In this document: positions 31,328 to 42,035 of the stretch, piece by piece
How positions within the stretch are numbered: the first letter of the stretch is position 1
Layout: each line of letters begins with the position of its first letter
Assembly (NCBI GenBank): GCA_039105265.1
Contig: JAPFFF010000008.1
Span: 4,898,001-4,962,000, forward strand
DNA length: 64,000 bases
Source: Tritrichomonas musculus
Taxonomy: Eukaryota; Parabasalia; Tritrichomonadida; Tritrichomonadidae
Reading direction: 5' to 3'
Notes under the pieces: model-generated
Databases searched by the model: none
The model's input: only the letters and a program-made list of their open reading frames with translations
What the model was told of the DNA's origin: nothing
Made by a program: the position numbers and the translations under genes

Positions 31328-32362
31328 ATGGTATTATTTCTCTTTCATTTTTCAAAATCAATTCAATCGCTTTCAACACCTGGTTATCATTCAGTTAACT
31401 TAAAGTGCAAGGAACAACTAGACATCTTTTTAAGTAATGGAAAATTTGATTGTATACTAATTTGGAGTCACTCCTCTGATAATGATGCCGTTATTACAGT
31501 ATTTAAGGAAAACAGACGACATGAATTTAAATTAATAGGTGAAACAACTGCAATTATAAAAGGTGATAAAGCACAAATTTCAATATTTTCAAAAACAACA
31601 GTTCATGCTTGGATTATTAAAAAGGACATTTGCAATATGTATTCTCTTATGTATACAACACCGCAATTTGTTAAAGATACTTTGGGAATAAAGCAAGGAA
31701 TTGATAATGTTTGCTTATTCTTTAGCAACTATAACAATCAAACCAAAATATCGCTATCATTCTCTAAATCAAAATCATCTTCTAGAATTAATGTTTACTC
31801 AGAAAGTTCACCTGAAACAGCTTTAAGTTCTAATTTACAATCTCTTTCAAAGCAATATAATCAGCATTTTTTCTTACAAATCACAAATCCAAATGATTTA
31901 ATTAATCTTGATTATGAGATTACTGGAGAATAACCTAAGAATACATTTTGCGACCATTTACCTATTCATATTCTCACAATTGATGAAGAAATCGAAAAAG
32001 AAGTGATTGAAAATTCAAATATAATATGCACTCGAGAAGAAGAAAAAAATGCAAGTATTATTCCATTTATTTTAGTTTTAGTTTTTATTATTGTTACTAT
32101 AATTTCACTCGGAATTATGTATCAAATGGGATGCTACAAGAAAGGTATTTTATGGTGGAGAGGAGAAATTATTAAAGATGGCCCAGCAAAAGTCGAGATT
32201 GATCCAAAAGAACTCTTAAGAATTGACGATTTAGATAATGAAGAAATTGACGAACCAAAAGATAATAATGAGTCTACAAATCAAAAAGAAGAACTTCATG
32301 ACAATAATCATCAAAAAGATGAAAATGATCATGAAGACCCTTCAGTAAAAACTGATATATAA
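31328..32362 (+). pseudogene. Type I membrane protein interrupted by one in-frame TAA
   Basis: Codons from the ATG at 31,328 to 32,362 stay in one frame except for a single TAA at 31,931-31,933. The N-terminal part begins with a hydrophobic stretch (MVLFLFHFS) that may be a short signal peptide. Next come about 200 residues of beta-rich ectodomain with a few Cys, then a clear membrane helix (IIPFILVLVFIIVTIISLG), a juxtamembrane Cys/Lys patch and an acidic Asn/Glu/Asp-rich cytosolic tail. Total would be about 344 codons. The intact tail implies a recent stop, a sequence error or read-through. Family not recognised; trichomonads carry many lineage-specific type I proteins. Confidence 0.6.
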
Positions 32363-32721
32363 ATGATGATCATGATAATTACATTTCAAAAAAAGAAAGA
32401 AAATAAATTATATTGTTTGTATATTAAAATTATTCAACCCTTGATATTAAATTGTTGTTCTTTTTTTCATCATAATCTCATTATATGAGTACTTTTAATA
32501 TCAAACTCATCATTAAAATTTAATTAAGGTGTTTAATTATTTACTTTTTATTTACATGGCATCTCTTGTTAGGGATAATAGCTATACTCATGACTCGAAA
32601 AGTACTTAATGCTTGATAGTTTAAAATAATAATAAATATAACAACACAAAAATACTAGAACTGTATATTTAATGAAATTTACATATGTAGAAAGAAAATA
32701 ATTTGCATGAAAAAGAAAAAT
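32363..32721. other. Convergent intergenic region
   Basis: Lies between the 3' ends of two convergent genes. AT-rich, nothing else seen. Confidence 0.4.
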
Positions 32722-33381
32722 TTAAATACAATAGCAGATGCACATAAAATGGAAGAAAGAGCCTAAGATTACTAGAACATGCCATATCGCATGCCAATAT
32801 TGAGTATAACTGTTGTAGAAATATGACCCAATTGAATAAGCAACACCACCAAGTAACAGGAATGTTATTCCTTTTAAGCTCATTTTTTGCTTAAATTCAT
32901 TGATAGAAAGAATAGAAACGGAACCCATTAAAAAGTAAAGGAACATAGAATATTTGTCGAATGCATCGAAAAATAGAATTTTCATAGACATACCAAATAA
33001 AGCAAGGCTCCATTCAATGATAGTAATAAGCTTTCCTTTAGTTTGACGAAGAATTGTCATAGTAAACGGCATATAACATCCAACAATATAAAAATATATC
33101 GATATATGATCAAGCATCCTGAAAACACGCTTTAAATATGAATAGGGTAAAGCATGATATATAGTTGAAATACTGAATAACAAAAGAGAAGATCCTGCAA
33201 ATAAGCAGTAGCCTATCATTCGATAAGAGTCATGCAATTTTTTGGCCCGATTAACAAGGAGAAACATCGAAAGAAAAGACAATATTGCGCCAACAAAGTG
33301 GGTCAACATATTAATTTCTTCTTCTCCATCCGCCCATGGGGGGATTTCAGGAACTTCAAGTATTTTGATATTAATTTTCAA
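32722..33381 (-). CDS. PAQR/HlyIII-family seven-helix membrane protein
   Basis: A 219-residue integral membrane protein of the PAQR superfamily (which includes adiponectin and progestin receptors). About seven hydrophobic helices are visible. The metal-site residues typical of the family are present: His76 in STIYHALPY, Asp91 in MLDHISIYFY, and His197/His201 in HAIWHVLVI; His28 sits in the conserved first-helix 'EEINMLTHFVG'. The family may have ceramidase-like or lipid-sensing activity, and the name HlyIII does not imply a toxin here. The frame starts at TTG; the only ATG (codon 25) would cut into the conserved start, and an upstream TGA closes the frame. CAG after a T-run lies 12 bases before, so a 5' intron is possible. 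Confidence 0.85.
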   Translation of the reverse strand: MKINIKILEVPEIPPWADGEEEINMLTHFVGAILSFLSMFLLVNRAKKLHDSYRMIGYCLFAGSSLLLFSISTIYHALPYSYLKRVFRMLDHISIYFYIVGCYMPFTMTILRQTKGKLITIIEWSLALFGMSMKILFFDAFDKYSMFLYFLMGSVSILSINEFKQKMSLKGITFLLLGGVAYSIGSYFYNSYTQYWHAIWHVLVILGSFFHFMCICYCI

Positions 33382-34502
33382 AAAATAATACTGTCAAAAA
33401 ATTGAAATTGGGAATTTAGTTAATTTTTGAGAGCTTTTTAAACGATACTGAATTAGAGAAAATTAGTATAGTTTATAATAAAATTAACTATTTTTAGCAT
33501 ATTATATGAATTATGTTTTTCTGAAATTTGATGATATTGAATTTTTTTGAGAATATTTCCAAGTACTTATTCAAAATACAAACGTCCATGAAACCAAATA
33601 AAACCCAAGACTTCAAAAATAAATTATATCTTTAAGTTTTTTGCTTTGGACTCTTGTTTTGATATAGGTCATTGAATAACGTTTTTAATTGAAATACTGT
33701 TGGTTTTTGTATGGATTACTTGAAATGATTTATTTTCAAAAATGAACAATTTAATTGTGAAAAAATAAGAAAATAGGCTGCTTTTAAATTATTATTATTT
33801 TTATTCAAAAAATTATGGTATTGAAAAATTTCAGTCCTATTCACTCAAAAATCCATCTCCATAAAAATCAAAAAAAATACTTAGATTTTGCAATAAACAA
33901 AACTTTAAATTGATGGCCTTTTTGGGTTGAAAATGTCCTATGTAATAACTCACTATACAAATCAAAAAATCATCTTTTCTTTCATAAAAATCAAAAGCTT
34001 CAGAGCAATCACTTAAAGCCCAAAAAATTTATCATATTCTCGACCTATACTAGAAGCCCACCACTAAATTAAACCGAAAAGAGAATAAAAATTCAAATTT
34101 GAAAAACAAACTTTTTGAGATATTCGGATAAAATATGTTAATATCTTGCTTTTAATAAAAGAAAGATCAGAATATTTCATAATTATAATCAAAAAAATAT
34201 ATTTATTATTAAATTTAAATATATAATAGGTAGATCGTAAAATGCCTTTTTTCACGAGAATCTACTCTCAATTTTTTGAATGTTTTTTAATCGTTTACAT
34301 GATGGCTGTTAATAATATTTTTTTATTGATTCTTTGGAAGCACACGCAATTTCCTTTCACTATTTTTTCGGGAAATTGCATCAATTGGTTAGAAACAAGT
34401 TGATATAGAGGAATTAAAGATTGGCAGCTATCTCACAATTGCTGTTCGTTGCCATTAAATATTTTTATAGTGAACGTTTTTCAAATTGAAATTGGCCATC
34501 AA
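33382..34502. other. AT-rich region without recognised genes
   Basis: No coding-like frame and no clear repeat ends. It must include the promoter of the PAQR gene. Confidence 0.4.
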
Positions 34503-34504
34503 TA

Positions 34505-35037
34505 CAGTATAGTACAAAAATATAAAATCGTCAAAAAAATGGAAAATCTACTTTTTCAGAATATGAAGCTATAAAATAATTCAATAATGAGAACTTTTTC
34601 ATTCAATATTTTGATGATTTCAAACAATTTATATCACTTTTTGAATGTAACCGTCCAATTAATCATAGAATTAAAAAAAATTTCACTCAATTATTTTTTA
34701 TTCAAATCAAGGAAAATCTAACTTGCTTTCACCAAAATCAGAGCAATTCAACAGATCCAGACCAATTTATTAAAATTTATTTAGAAAAAGTTCAAATATC
34801 GAACAATCATAAAAAAATCGTTTACATTTATTTTGACAAATCAAAAAAATGATTTGACCTTTTGCTCTGGATCTATTGAAGCGATCTGCCTCAAATGAAA
34901 TAACGTTACTTTTTGAAAAAGCTTTTTAAAATAATTTTTCGCTATCATCAAATAATTTGAATTATTTCTTGGCAGCATCACCACAAAAAAGTAGATTTTT
35001 CTTTTTTTTGACGTTTTCCTATTTTTTGACTATACTG
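34505..35037. mobile_element. Mariner-like miniature element flanked by TA
   Basis: The left end (TA)CAGTATAGTACAAAAAT and the right end, read in reverse complement, (TA)CAGTATAGTCAAAAAAT match over about 55 bp with scattered mismatches, including CGTCAAAAAAA and AATCTACTTTTT. TA at both edges fits a Tc1/mariner target site. 533 bp, no transposase. Confidence 0.65.
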
Positions 35038-35103
35038 TAAGCGCTTTATACAGCGTTTCTGCTCCTTTACTATGAAAATTAAAAAGTATTGATTATTAAT
35101 ATA

Positions 35104-35332
35104 CAGTACAGTAACAAAAATGGAAAATGATTCAAAAAATAGAAAATCCGACTTTTTGATAAAAAAAGATAAAACAAAAAATAAAAATAGAAAAGAAACT
35201 TTCAAAAAGTTAGATTTTCCAATTTTTTATTCTCAAAAAAATTCAATTAAAATTTGAATGTATAATTGGTAATATTCCCAGAAAAGTGGAATTTTCAATT
35301 AAAAATACGTTTTTAGTTTTGTTACTTAACTG
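35104..35332. mobile_element. Second, shorter mariner-like miniature element
   Basis: The left end (TA)CAGTACAGTAACAAAAA and the right end in reverse complement (TA)CAGTTAAGTAACAAAAC share about 18 bp, with TA at both edges. 229 bp, no ORF. It is related to the element 65 bp to the left. Confidence 0.55.
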
Positions 35333-35928
35333 TAATATATAGGTATGGGAAAAATTTTTTGAAAAATATGGGACAATCGTTTTTTTTCTACGCCACGTTT
35401 ATTGAAAATTTTTTTTTTAAAAATCTTTTCTTTGATATAAAAAAAAGCACTGACTTTTTCCAATACTTATAAATTTTTTTTTGGCAATTCCCTATCACAC
35501 CATGAGATGCTACGATTTCCTTTATGCTTTTGATAAGACTAAATAAATCATATAGTGGAACTTATATTAAAAAAAAAAAAAATTGAAAGTGAAAGTTAAA
35601 AAAAAAAAAAAAAAAAAAATAATCTCATTAAAATTATAAATAATCAATTTATAATTTGAATGACCAATTCAAATTTGACCGTTTAATTTATAATGCTGAT
35701 GAAAATTGAGGTTGAAGATTTAATTGAAATGCCATATGCGGTGTCATTTCAATAATATACAATAATTAATAATAGAGTTTTTTGATTTTGAGATATAATT
35801 TGTATTTCACAACCATTTGTAAATCCTTGTTTTCCAAGAATATATATGAAATGTCGAATATGGGTTGAACTTTATCAGATTAATAATTTTAATATAGAGT
35901 ATCATTCAATAATTCAGTTGATTCAAAT

Positions 35929-36117
35929 GTGTTTGCTAGGCGTGACATAAATAAAAATAAAAAAATTAAAATTTTGAAAGGAAATTCAGAATTAATTGTT
36001 TATGAAACATCAAATAATAGAAATATAGAAATTATTTTTGTTGATGAAGAAAATATAATTCATGAATGTTCTATTGAAGTTAATGGAATAGATCCACATG
36101 TGACTGATCTTCTGTAA
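35929..36117 (+). pseudogene. Short conserved ORF fragment of unknown family
   Basis: Reads FARRDINKNKKIKILKGN then IEIIFVDEENIIHECSIEVN to a TAA, 62 codons, from a GTG. The same stretch occurs in the right arm (61,434-61,617, minus), where an A-run shifts the frame. Probably the tail of an older gene duplicated with the arm. No family recognised. Confidence 0.3.
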
Positions 36118-37030
36118 TCTTTCTATAAATACAGAAATTCTTCCTGCAAATTTGTTGGGTTTTCTTATGAAATTTCAATACATATTGAAAGATTAGTCAT
36201 TGTTTTTGTGGTTTGTCTTTATTTTGAAATGGATGTAACAAACAAAAAACTTTTACAAATCATGTCATTTGATTATGAATTTTGAAAACTACAATGAGAT
36301 ATCAATCACTTTTTGAAAAATTTCAATAGGATATTTTTACTTTAATTAAAACAACAATTCGGGCATGCCATTCGATGATTAATATGATAATAGCTTCATA
36401 ATTATACAAACTCTTTTAGTGATGAATAATTATTTTCGATTTCGTTTTTGTTTCTTTCTTTCATATAACAAGAAACAACATACATTTTTTTTTCATAGAT
36501 TTTTTATGATGAGCTCAGTGATATTTGAAAATACCAATGTAAAATCATTTAAGTGCGTTGAAAATCAAATTTATAATCAATTGTTTTTCATCCGCTTTTC
36601 TATTTTATATTAGATCATTAAACCAATTTTTAATTTTAAAATCAATAAACATATTCTTTAAAAAACACTTTTATTGAATTGCAATTAATTCACAAGACCT
36701 TGTTTCAATATTTTTAAATATGGAAATATGTTTTTTGAAAAAATAAAAAATTACCAAATTTCATTATTAAATATTGTCAAATACGCATTACTAATATCAA
36801 AAGGCTGATTATTCTTATACAAAACTATCATGATGAAAATGATATATATCAACAAATGACATAGCATTAATATTATGATGTGAAAATGAAATATCTCAGA
36901 ATGTTCACAATATAAATTCAAATGATAAACATAAAAGCTTCATTTCTAAGGTTATGGTAAAAAAAGATTTTATAAAAAATTTTTTTTAATTAAATTTGCA
37001 ATCTTCAACTGGAAAGAAATGAGAACAAAA
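36118..37030. other. Arm sequence without a gene
   Basis: AT-rich. It matches the right arm (reverse complement of about 60,400-61,430), the right copy being somewhat longer. No coding-like frame conserved between the arms was found. Confidence 0.4.
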
Positions 37031-37037
37031 CAATATT

Positions 37038-37998
37038 AGAACATAGGAAACTCTCATAATCTTTTGAAATTAATATATAATAAAGTATATCATATTATAA
37101 GAATATTTTAATAGAAAACATTTTCCCAATTTTGCGTATATACTGAGATATGATTAAAGAAAGTTGCCAAAATTGAGAGGAATTTCTATTCAAATGTAGT
37201 ATAATTTTGTAATTGATTTTTCTCGAAAATTTGGCGGACGATTTTTCTAAAAATTTAATATAATATATAATGCAATATATACTACTATTTAAGATAAATG
37301 TAATATACCGGTCATTCGTTGGCTCTGTTCTGGAATCGTTTTTTCCAAAAAAAATCGTAAAATCGGCTAAAAATAGTGTAAATCGCTTTATCTCGGGATA
37401 TATACTTATAATGCGCAATTTTTTTGCTTAATCGTGTTTTTAACATCATAATAAGAAAAATAACCAATTTTTGGGTAAAAATATTGAATTTTGGCCGATA
37501 TTGTTAGTAACGAGTTTTTTTGTATTTTTATCTTAATATAAAAAATCTCATTCTTCACGGATAGGAGTTTTTGGTTATTACTCTATATACAATAAACATA
37601 CAATCCTATAATTTTATAATCATATACAATACAGTAATGCAATTATTGTTATACTGATTATGTAGGTACACCTATTTTTTTTTCTGACATTTAATGCAAA
37701 AATACAGAAATCAAATTTTTGAAATATATTTTATAAATAACTCGATGCAAAGCGAAGCTAATAAAAATATAACAATTGATATATATTAAGATGCTTGCAA
37801 TATATATTCTTATAATACCATAAATTTTGAAACATTTTTACATTTACGTCTGGAGACTCGTTATGAAAATCACAACTTTTTGAAAGACTCTCCGCCGCGA
37901 TTTCGCTTAAAATCTGAAATCATCAATAACTGTCTATGGTGAGTATATATTATTAATTTCGAAGCATATCGACATATCTCGAGAGTTTCCTATGTTCT
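37038..37998 (+). repeat. Left 961-bp direct repeat of the transposon
   Basis: Starts AGAACATAGGAAACTCTC and ends with the reverse complement, so the repeat is itself a TIR-bounded unit. No difference from the right copy was seen by eye. It contains a 107-codon minus-strand frame (37,095-37,418), which is probably not a gene, and a GC-richer patch (CTCTCCGCCGCGATTTCGC). Confidence 0.85.
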
Positions 37999-38078
37999 AT
38001 ATTTTTTTAAAATTTTTGACATATCATAAAATATTCAAATATTTCTATATATAAAAAGTGAAATGAAAAAATTATCTT

Positions 38079-40055
38079 TTATTCAGAATCATCATCATTA
38101 ACCAAGTTATTCAACTGCTCATCAGCATTCCAAAATATCATGTTGTTCAAGCCAGCTGTTTTTATCATGCCCGTTGATTTGGTAGAAATTGAACGTCGAT
38201 TTTTTTCATAAAAATTCCCCAAAATCCCACTTAACTCTTGAAATGGCATTTTTCTTGGCTTTGGATCGATTAACTTCAATAATGGCATTTTTCTTACAAT
38301 TTGAACATTCTTCCAAAGGTACAATGCTTGCCGAAGATAGTAAATTATTGGACGTTCTTCAACTGGAGTGTTGTCAAAAATTTTCTTCCCACTGTCACTT
38401 CGTGATTCTGGAACTTTTTCTTCAATAGGCATGTTCTTGTACAATTCGTGCTCCAATAGAATGTATTTCATTGATTTCTGGAAATTCACGTGGCTGTCAT
38501 CTTTTTTATTATGCCTCCGAACATTTGCAAAATTGTGTTCTTGGTAGTGTGAACTGCATGCACCTGTATCAATAGCTTCTTCAGTGATTATTTGAGATGC
38601 AATTCCAATTGCAGTAAATATGTATTGTTTACACCAATTATCTGTGAAACATCTCATTTTCTTATATGTATTGGGCTGCACACGATAGATCTTTAAGTTG
38701 TGTTCAATGACATATTGTTGCATAAGATAATAAATCAATACAATACTTGCACCAAGTAAAAGATAGTCAATAGTCTCTTGCCGACTTAGTGAATTCCTGA
38801 ATAGTGCCTCTAGTAAGAGTGTAGAAGGAAGCATTGATAAAAGTAAATAAAAGTCTTCGTCATCAATTATTTTTTGAATTGTTTGTAAAGTAAACAATTT
38901 TTTTGGGAGGTCATCTTCCATTTTACGTCCTTTGTTGTTATCCAATAAGTAAGGAGCAATTCCAATAGTTTTTAAATCTTCTGCAGACCGTGTTTCATAA
39001 GAATCATATGGAGAAACTAGGAATTCTTCAAGAGAGGATTTTCTGTAACGATCTCTTTTTGTCAGGTGCAATGGATCTGAAAAATGAATTAATACTGCAA
39101 ATATTTTAATTATACCAACAGCACCAAGACTTAGGAATCTTTCGAAGTTACCAATAATTTTGTCGATGAATATATTTGCATATATGCTATAAGTGTTGTC
39201 ACCATCAGTGCCTAATCCGATAATACTTATGTTTTTTGGCATGAGTGATATGATCGATTCAATTTTTTCGCGTAACTCTTGTGTTGCCTTACCTGACGTC
39301 GACGGAATACATGCAATTGGAAACTGTTTAAATTCTGGATTTAATGGTGCAAATGTCATACCGAATTCTGCTTGTATCACTGAGTTATAATTTAATTTAA
39401 TAAATTCTAAAAATTCGTTGTCATCATTAATAAATGTTTCTGCTAATTCTGGATCGATCTCTTTGAGATTTAGCACGCCATCAATCCTACCATTTTTGTT
39501 TACTTTGACATACGGTGTAACATATGCAGCATCAACCATGATAACTCCTTTTCCAGTAAAATTATTTGGTAAAAACCTTGACATGATATTCAAAATATTT
39601 TGTATATCGCCATTAAAAATGTCGTCATGTATTCCTAAATTAGCGAGAGCTTGCTTTCTATATGTTGAAGCAGTTTTATATGTTGGAAACAATAAATTGG
39701 TATTTAAAATATTGAAGTAATGTGGACTCATCATGCTTAACAGTGCAAAGAATTCGTGAAGTCCATCATAACGTCTTCCTTGAGGAAATTTTGTTATATT
39801 ATCCCATGTAGCGCCGATGAATCTTAATACTATTGGACTAATATTAATCGTTTTTTGTTTGTCTTCTGGTATATTCAATTTAATTTTCTGTAAGTCTGCT
39901 ATTTGTCTTTTTAGCCTTGTATTCTCCAAAATTAACCTTTCATTTTCACCTTGTAATCTTTGATTGTCTTCTAAGAGCTTTTCGTAAGTTTGCTGAGATC
40001 TTGCTTTTGCTCCTGTTTCGGGAGTAAACCATGATGGATTTCGCTTAGGCGCCAT
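38079..40055 (-). CDS. Putative DDE-type transposase of an unclassified family
   Basis: A 658-residue intact protein, the only gene between the two 961-bp repeats. Residues about 22-57 form a leucine-zipper-like coiled coil (NQRLQGENERLILENTRLKR). Candidate acidic catalytic sites are VIMVDAAYVTP, IGLGTDGDNTY and FSDPLHLTKRDRYR; the last resembles the 'D-x2-HLxKxxR' motif of P-element/THAP9 and related transposases. A C-terminal stretch with His/Cys (ACSSHYQEHNFANVRRHNKK) could hold the final catalytic Glu or bind metal. Transposase function is inferred from position and motifs; family is uncertain, since P elements make 8-bp and not 7-bp duplications. ATG start at 40,053-40,055. No stops or frameshifts: possibly active. 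Confidence 0.6.
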   Translation of the reverse strand: MAPKRNPSWFTPETGAKARSQQTYEKLLEDNQRLQGENERLILENTRLKRQIADLQKIKLNIPEDKQKTINISPIVLRFIGATWDNITKFPQGRRYDGLHEFFALLSMMSPHYFNILNTNLLFPTYKTASTYRKQALANLGIHDDIFNGDIQNILNIMSRFLPNNFTGKGVIMVDAAYVTPYVKVNKNGRIDGVLNLKEIDPELAETFINDDNEFLEFIKLNYNSVIQAEFGMTFAPLNPEFKQFPIACIPSTSGKATQELREKIESIISLMPKNISIIGLGTDGDNTYSIYANIFIDKIIGNFERFLSLGAVGIIKIFAVLIHFSDPLHLTKRDRYRKSSLEEFLVSPYDSYETRSAEDLKTIGIAPYLLDNNKGRKMEDDLPKKLFTLQTIQKIIDDEDFYLLLSMLPSTLLLEALFRNSLSRQETIDYLLLGASIVLIYYLMQQYVIEHNLKIYRVQPNTYKKMRCFTDNWCKQYIFTAIGIASQIITEEAIDTGACSSHYQEHNFANVRRHNKKDDSHVNFQKSMKYILLEHELYKNMPIEEKVPESRSDSGKKIFDNTPVEERPIIYYLRQALYLWKNVQIVRKMPLLKLIDPKPRKMPFQELSGILGNFYEKNRRSISTKSTGMIKTAGLNNMIFWNADEQLNNLVNDDDSE

Positions 40056-40136
40056 TAAAAAAAAATGATTCTATATTGAAAATTTCAGAGGTTTTTAAAT
40101 TTGAAAGGAAAAAAAAGCATGACCACGAAAAATTAT

Positions 40137-41097
40137 AGAACATAGGAAACTCTCATAATCTTTTGAAATTAATATATAATAAAGTATATCATATTATAAG
40201 AATATTTTAATAGAAAACATTTTCCCAATTTTGCGTATATACTGAGATATGATTAAAGAAAGTTGCCAAAATTGAGAGGAATTTCTATTCAAATGTAGTA
40301 TAATTTTGTAATTGATTTTTCTCGAAAATTTGGCGGACGATTTTTCTAAAAATTTAATATAATATATAATGCAATATATACTACTATTTAAGATAAATGT
40401 AATATACCGGTCATTCGTTGGCTCTGTTCTGGAATCGTTTTTTCCAAAAAAAATCGTAAAATCGGCTAAAAATAGTGTAAATCGCTTTATCTCGGGATAT
40501 ATACTTATAATGCGCAATTTTTTTGCTTAATCGTGTTTTTAACATCATAATAAGAAAAATAACCAATTTTTGGGTAAAAATATTGAATTTTGGCCGATAT
40601 TGTTAGTAACGAGTTTTTTTGTATTTTTATCTTAATATAAAAAATCTCATTCTTCACGGATAGGAGTTTTTGGTTATTACTCTATATACAATAAACATAC
40701 AATCCTATAATTTTATAATCATATACAATACAGTAATGCAATTATTGTTATACTGATTATGTAGGTACACCTATTTTTTTTTCTGACATTTAATGCAAAA
40801 ATACAGAAATCAAATTTTTGAAATATATTTTATAAATAACTCGATGCAAAGCGAAGCTAATAAAAATATAACAATTGATATATATTAAGATGCTTGCAAT
40901 ATATATTCTTATAATACCATAAATTTTGAAACATTTTTACATTTACGTCTGGAGACTCGTTATGAAAATCACAACTTTTTGAAAGACTCTCCGCCGCGAT
41001 TTCGCTTAAAATCTGAAATCATCAATAACTGTCTATGGTGAGTATATATTATTAATTTCGAAGCATATCGACATATCTCGAGAGTTTCCTATGTTCT
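40137..41097 (+). repeat. Right 961-bp direct repeat of the transposon
   Basis: Same orientation, length and apparently the same sequence as the left repeat, with its own 18-bp inverted ends. The inner flanks of the two repeats (ATATTTTTT and AAAATTAT) do not form a target duplication with each other, which argues against two independent insertions. Confidence 0.85.
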
Positions 41098-41104
41098 CAA
41101 TATT

Positions 41105-41483
41105 ATAATAATATGTATCGTATTGGTTATATAATGAATAAATTTATTGATCGCTTTTATTTGGTAAACTTTTTGAATTAACATTCAATTCATATATCGT
41201 CTTATGATTTTTTTTTAATCTTAATTTTTTATTCATTGTATAATTAAATCATTAATTTTATTCATATATTTATATAATAATTTAATCATATAAATTATAT
41301 TTTAATTAAGATAAATGAATAATTTAACTAATAACAGATAATGAATGAAATAAAATATTTATTTTATTTTTATTTAATTGAATTTTTGAGAATTGAAAGA
41401 ATGTACTAGCAACTTTTTGAGGGGAGATTAAATTTAAAATTCAAAAAATATTAATAAAAACGGTTTCATTTGATATTTGAATT
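41105..41483. other. Arm sequence upstream of the 183-residue ORF
   Basis: AT-rich, conserved in the right arm. GCAACTTTTTGAGGGGAG lies about 75 bp before the ATG and is kept in both arms, with a CGGTTTCATTTGA close to the start. Likely promoter region. Confidence 0.35.
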
Positions 41484-42035
41484 ATGCTATATCAGAACCA
41501 AAAAGAAAATGAAATCACGAACAAAGAGAACCCTAACAATACAAACAAAGCTCAGCATAAAGAATTCACCATTAAAACAGAATCAAATTCAAGAGAAATA
41601 AAAGAAGCAGAAATAAATCAAGAGGACAAGAACAGAGGAAATAAAAAACATACCAACAAGAAAAATAGATCAGATATAAATGGATTTGAAGAATTAATGA
41701 AATACATACCAGCATATAAATATGATATCAATCCTTCAGAGAGGAAAACAACAAAGAGCATCAAAAGAAAACAAACAATAGACATATTTCCATTAGATCA
41801 AATTGAAACCAACAATAACAGATTTTATGATTATTTGGAAGCTTTTTTATACATTGGAAAACATTGTAAAAAATATCATGGAAAGTTCACGACTCAAATT
41901 TGCAAGGAATACTTAAAAGAATGCTACATTATTGACTTCATTCAGGATAATTTCGTTCCAATCACATCAAAACTTGATAAGAAACTGTTCAACAAATATT
42001 TTTACCATACTCAAAGAGAATTAAAATATATTTAA
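41484..42035 (+). CDS. Unrecognised 183-residue protein, left copy
   Basis: A basic, Asn/Lys/Glu-rich N-terminal half (about 1-65, probably disordered; MLYQNQKENEITNKENPNN) is followed by a compact C-terminal part (about 110-180) with Cys/His/aromatic residues: FLYIGKHCKKYHGKF, CKEYLKECYIIDFI and LFNKYFYHTQREL. The C-terminal part could be a small helical DNA- or protein-binding domain (inference). The copy at 58,631-59,182 has the same protein sequence, and a third partial copy of the C-terminal part lies at 53,757-53,985. ATG start. No family recognised, and the near identity in drifting flanks suggests selection or gene conversion. Confidence 0.6.
   Translation: MLYQNQKENEITNKENPNNTNKAQHKEFTIKTESNSREIKEAEINQEDKNRGNKKHTNKKNRSDINGFEELMKYIPAYKYDINPSERKTTKSIKRKQTIDIFPLDQIETNNNRFYDYLEAFLYIGKHCKKYHGKFTTQICKEYLKECYIIDFIQDNFVPITSKLDKKLFNKYFYHTQRELKYI

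Larger units (their letters stand above)
37038..41097 (-). mobile_element. 4.06-kb DNA transposon with 961-bp direct terminal repeats
   Basis: The element is bounded by AGAACATAGGAAACTCTC and its reverse complement, with a 7-bp target duplication CAATATT at 37,031-37,037 and 41,098-41,104. The right arm of the giant palindrome keeps the empty site (59,556-59,562) with one copy of that 7-mer, so the insertion is proved by comparison within the window. Two direct repeats (37,038-37,998 and 40,137-41,097) enclose one transposase-like gene on the minus strand. No reverse transcriptase, integrase or primer-binding site was seen, so it is not an LTR retroelement. Class unknown. Confidence 0.85.

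Noticed and set aside
36419-36613. 64-codon ORF in the left arm
   Set aside because: The frame is not kept in the right-arm copy, and the composition is Phe/Tyr/Ser-rich as expected from AT-rich non-coding DNA.
37095-37418. 107-codon ORF present in both 961-bp repeats (also 40,194-40,517)
   Set aside because: Its identity between copies is explained by the repeat itself. The protein is low-complexity hydrophobic/Ser-rich with no domain, and it lies in the terminal repeat.
37038-41097. LTR retroelement interpretation of the 4.06-kb element
   Set aside because: No reverse transcriptase, protease, integrase or primer-binding site was found. The repeats have 18-bp inverted ends, and the single gene looks like a DDE transposase.
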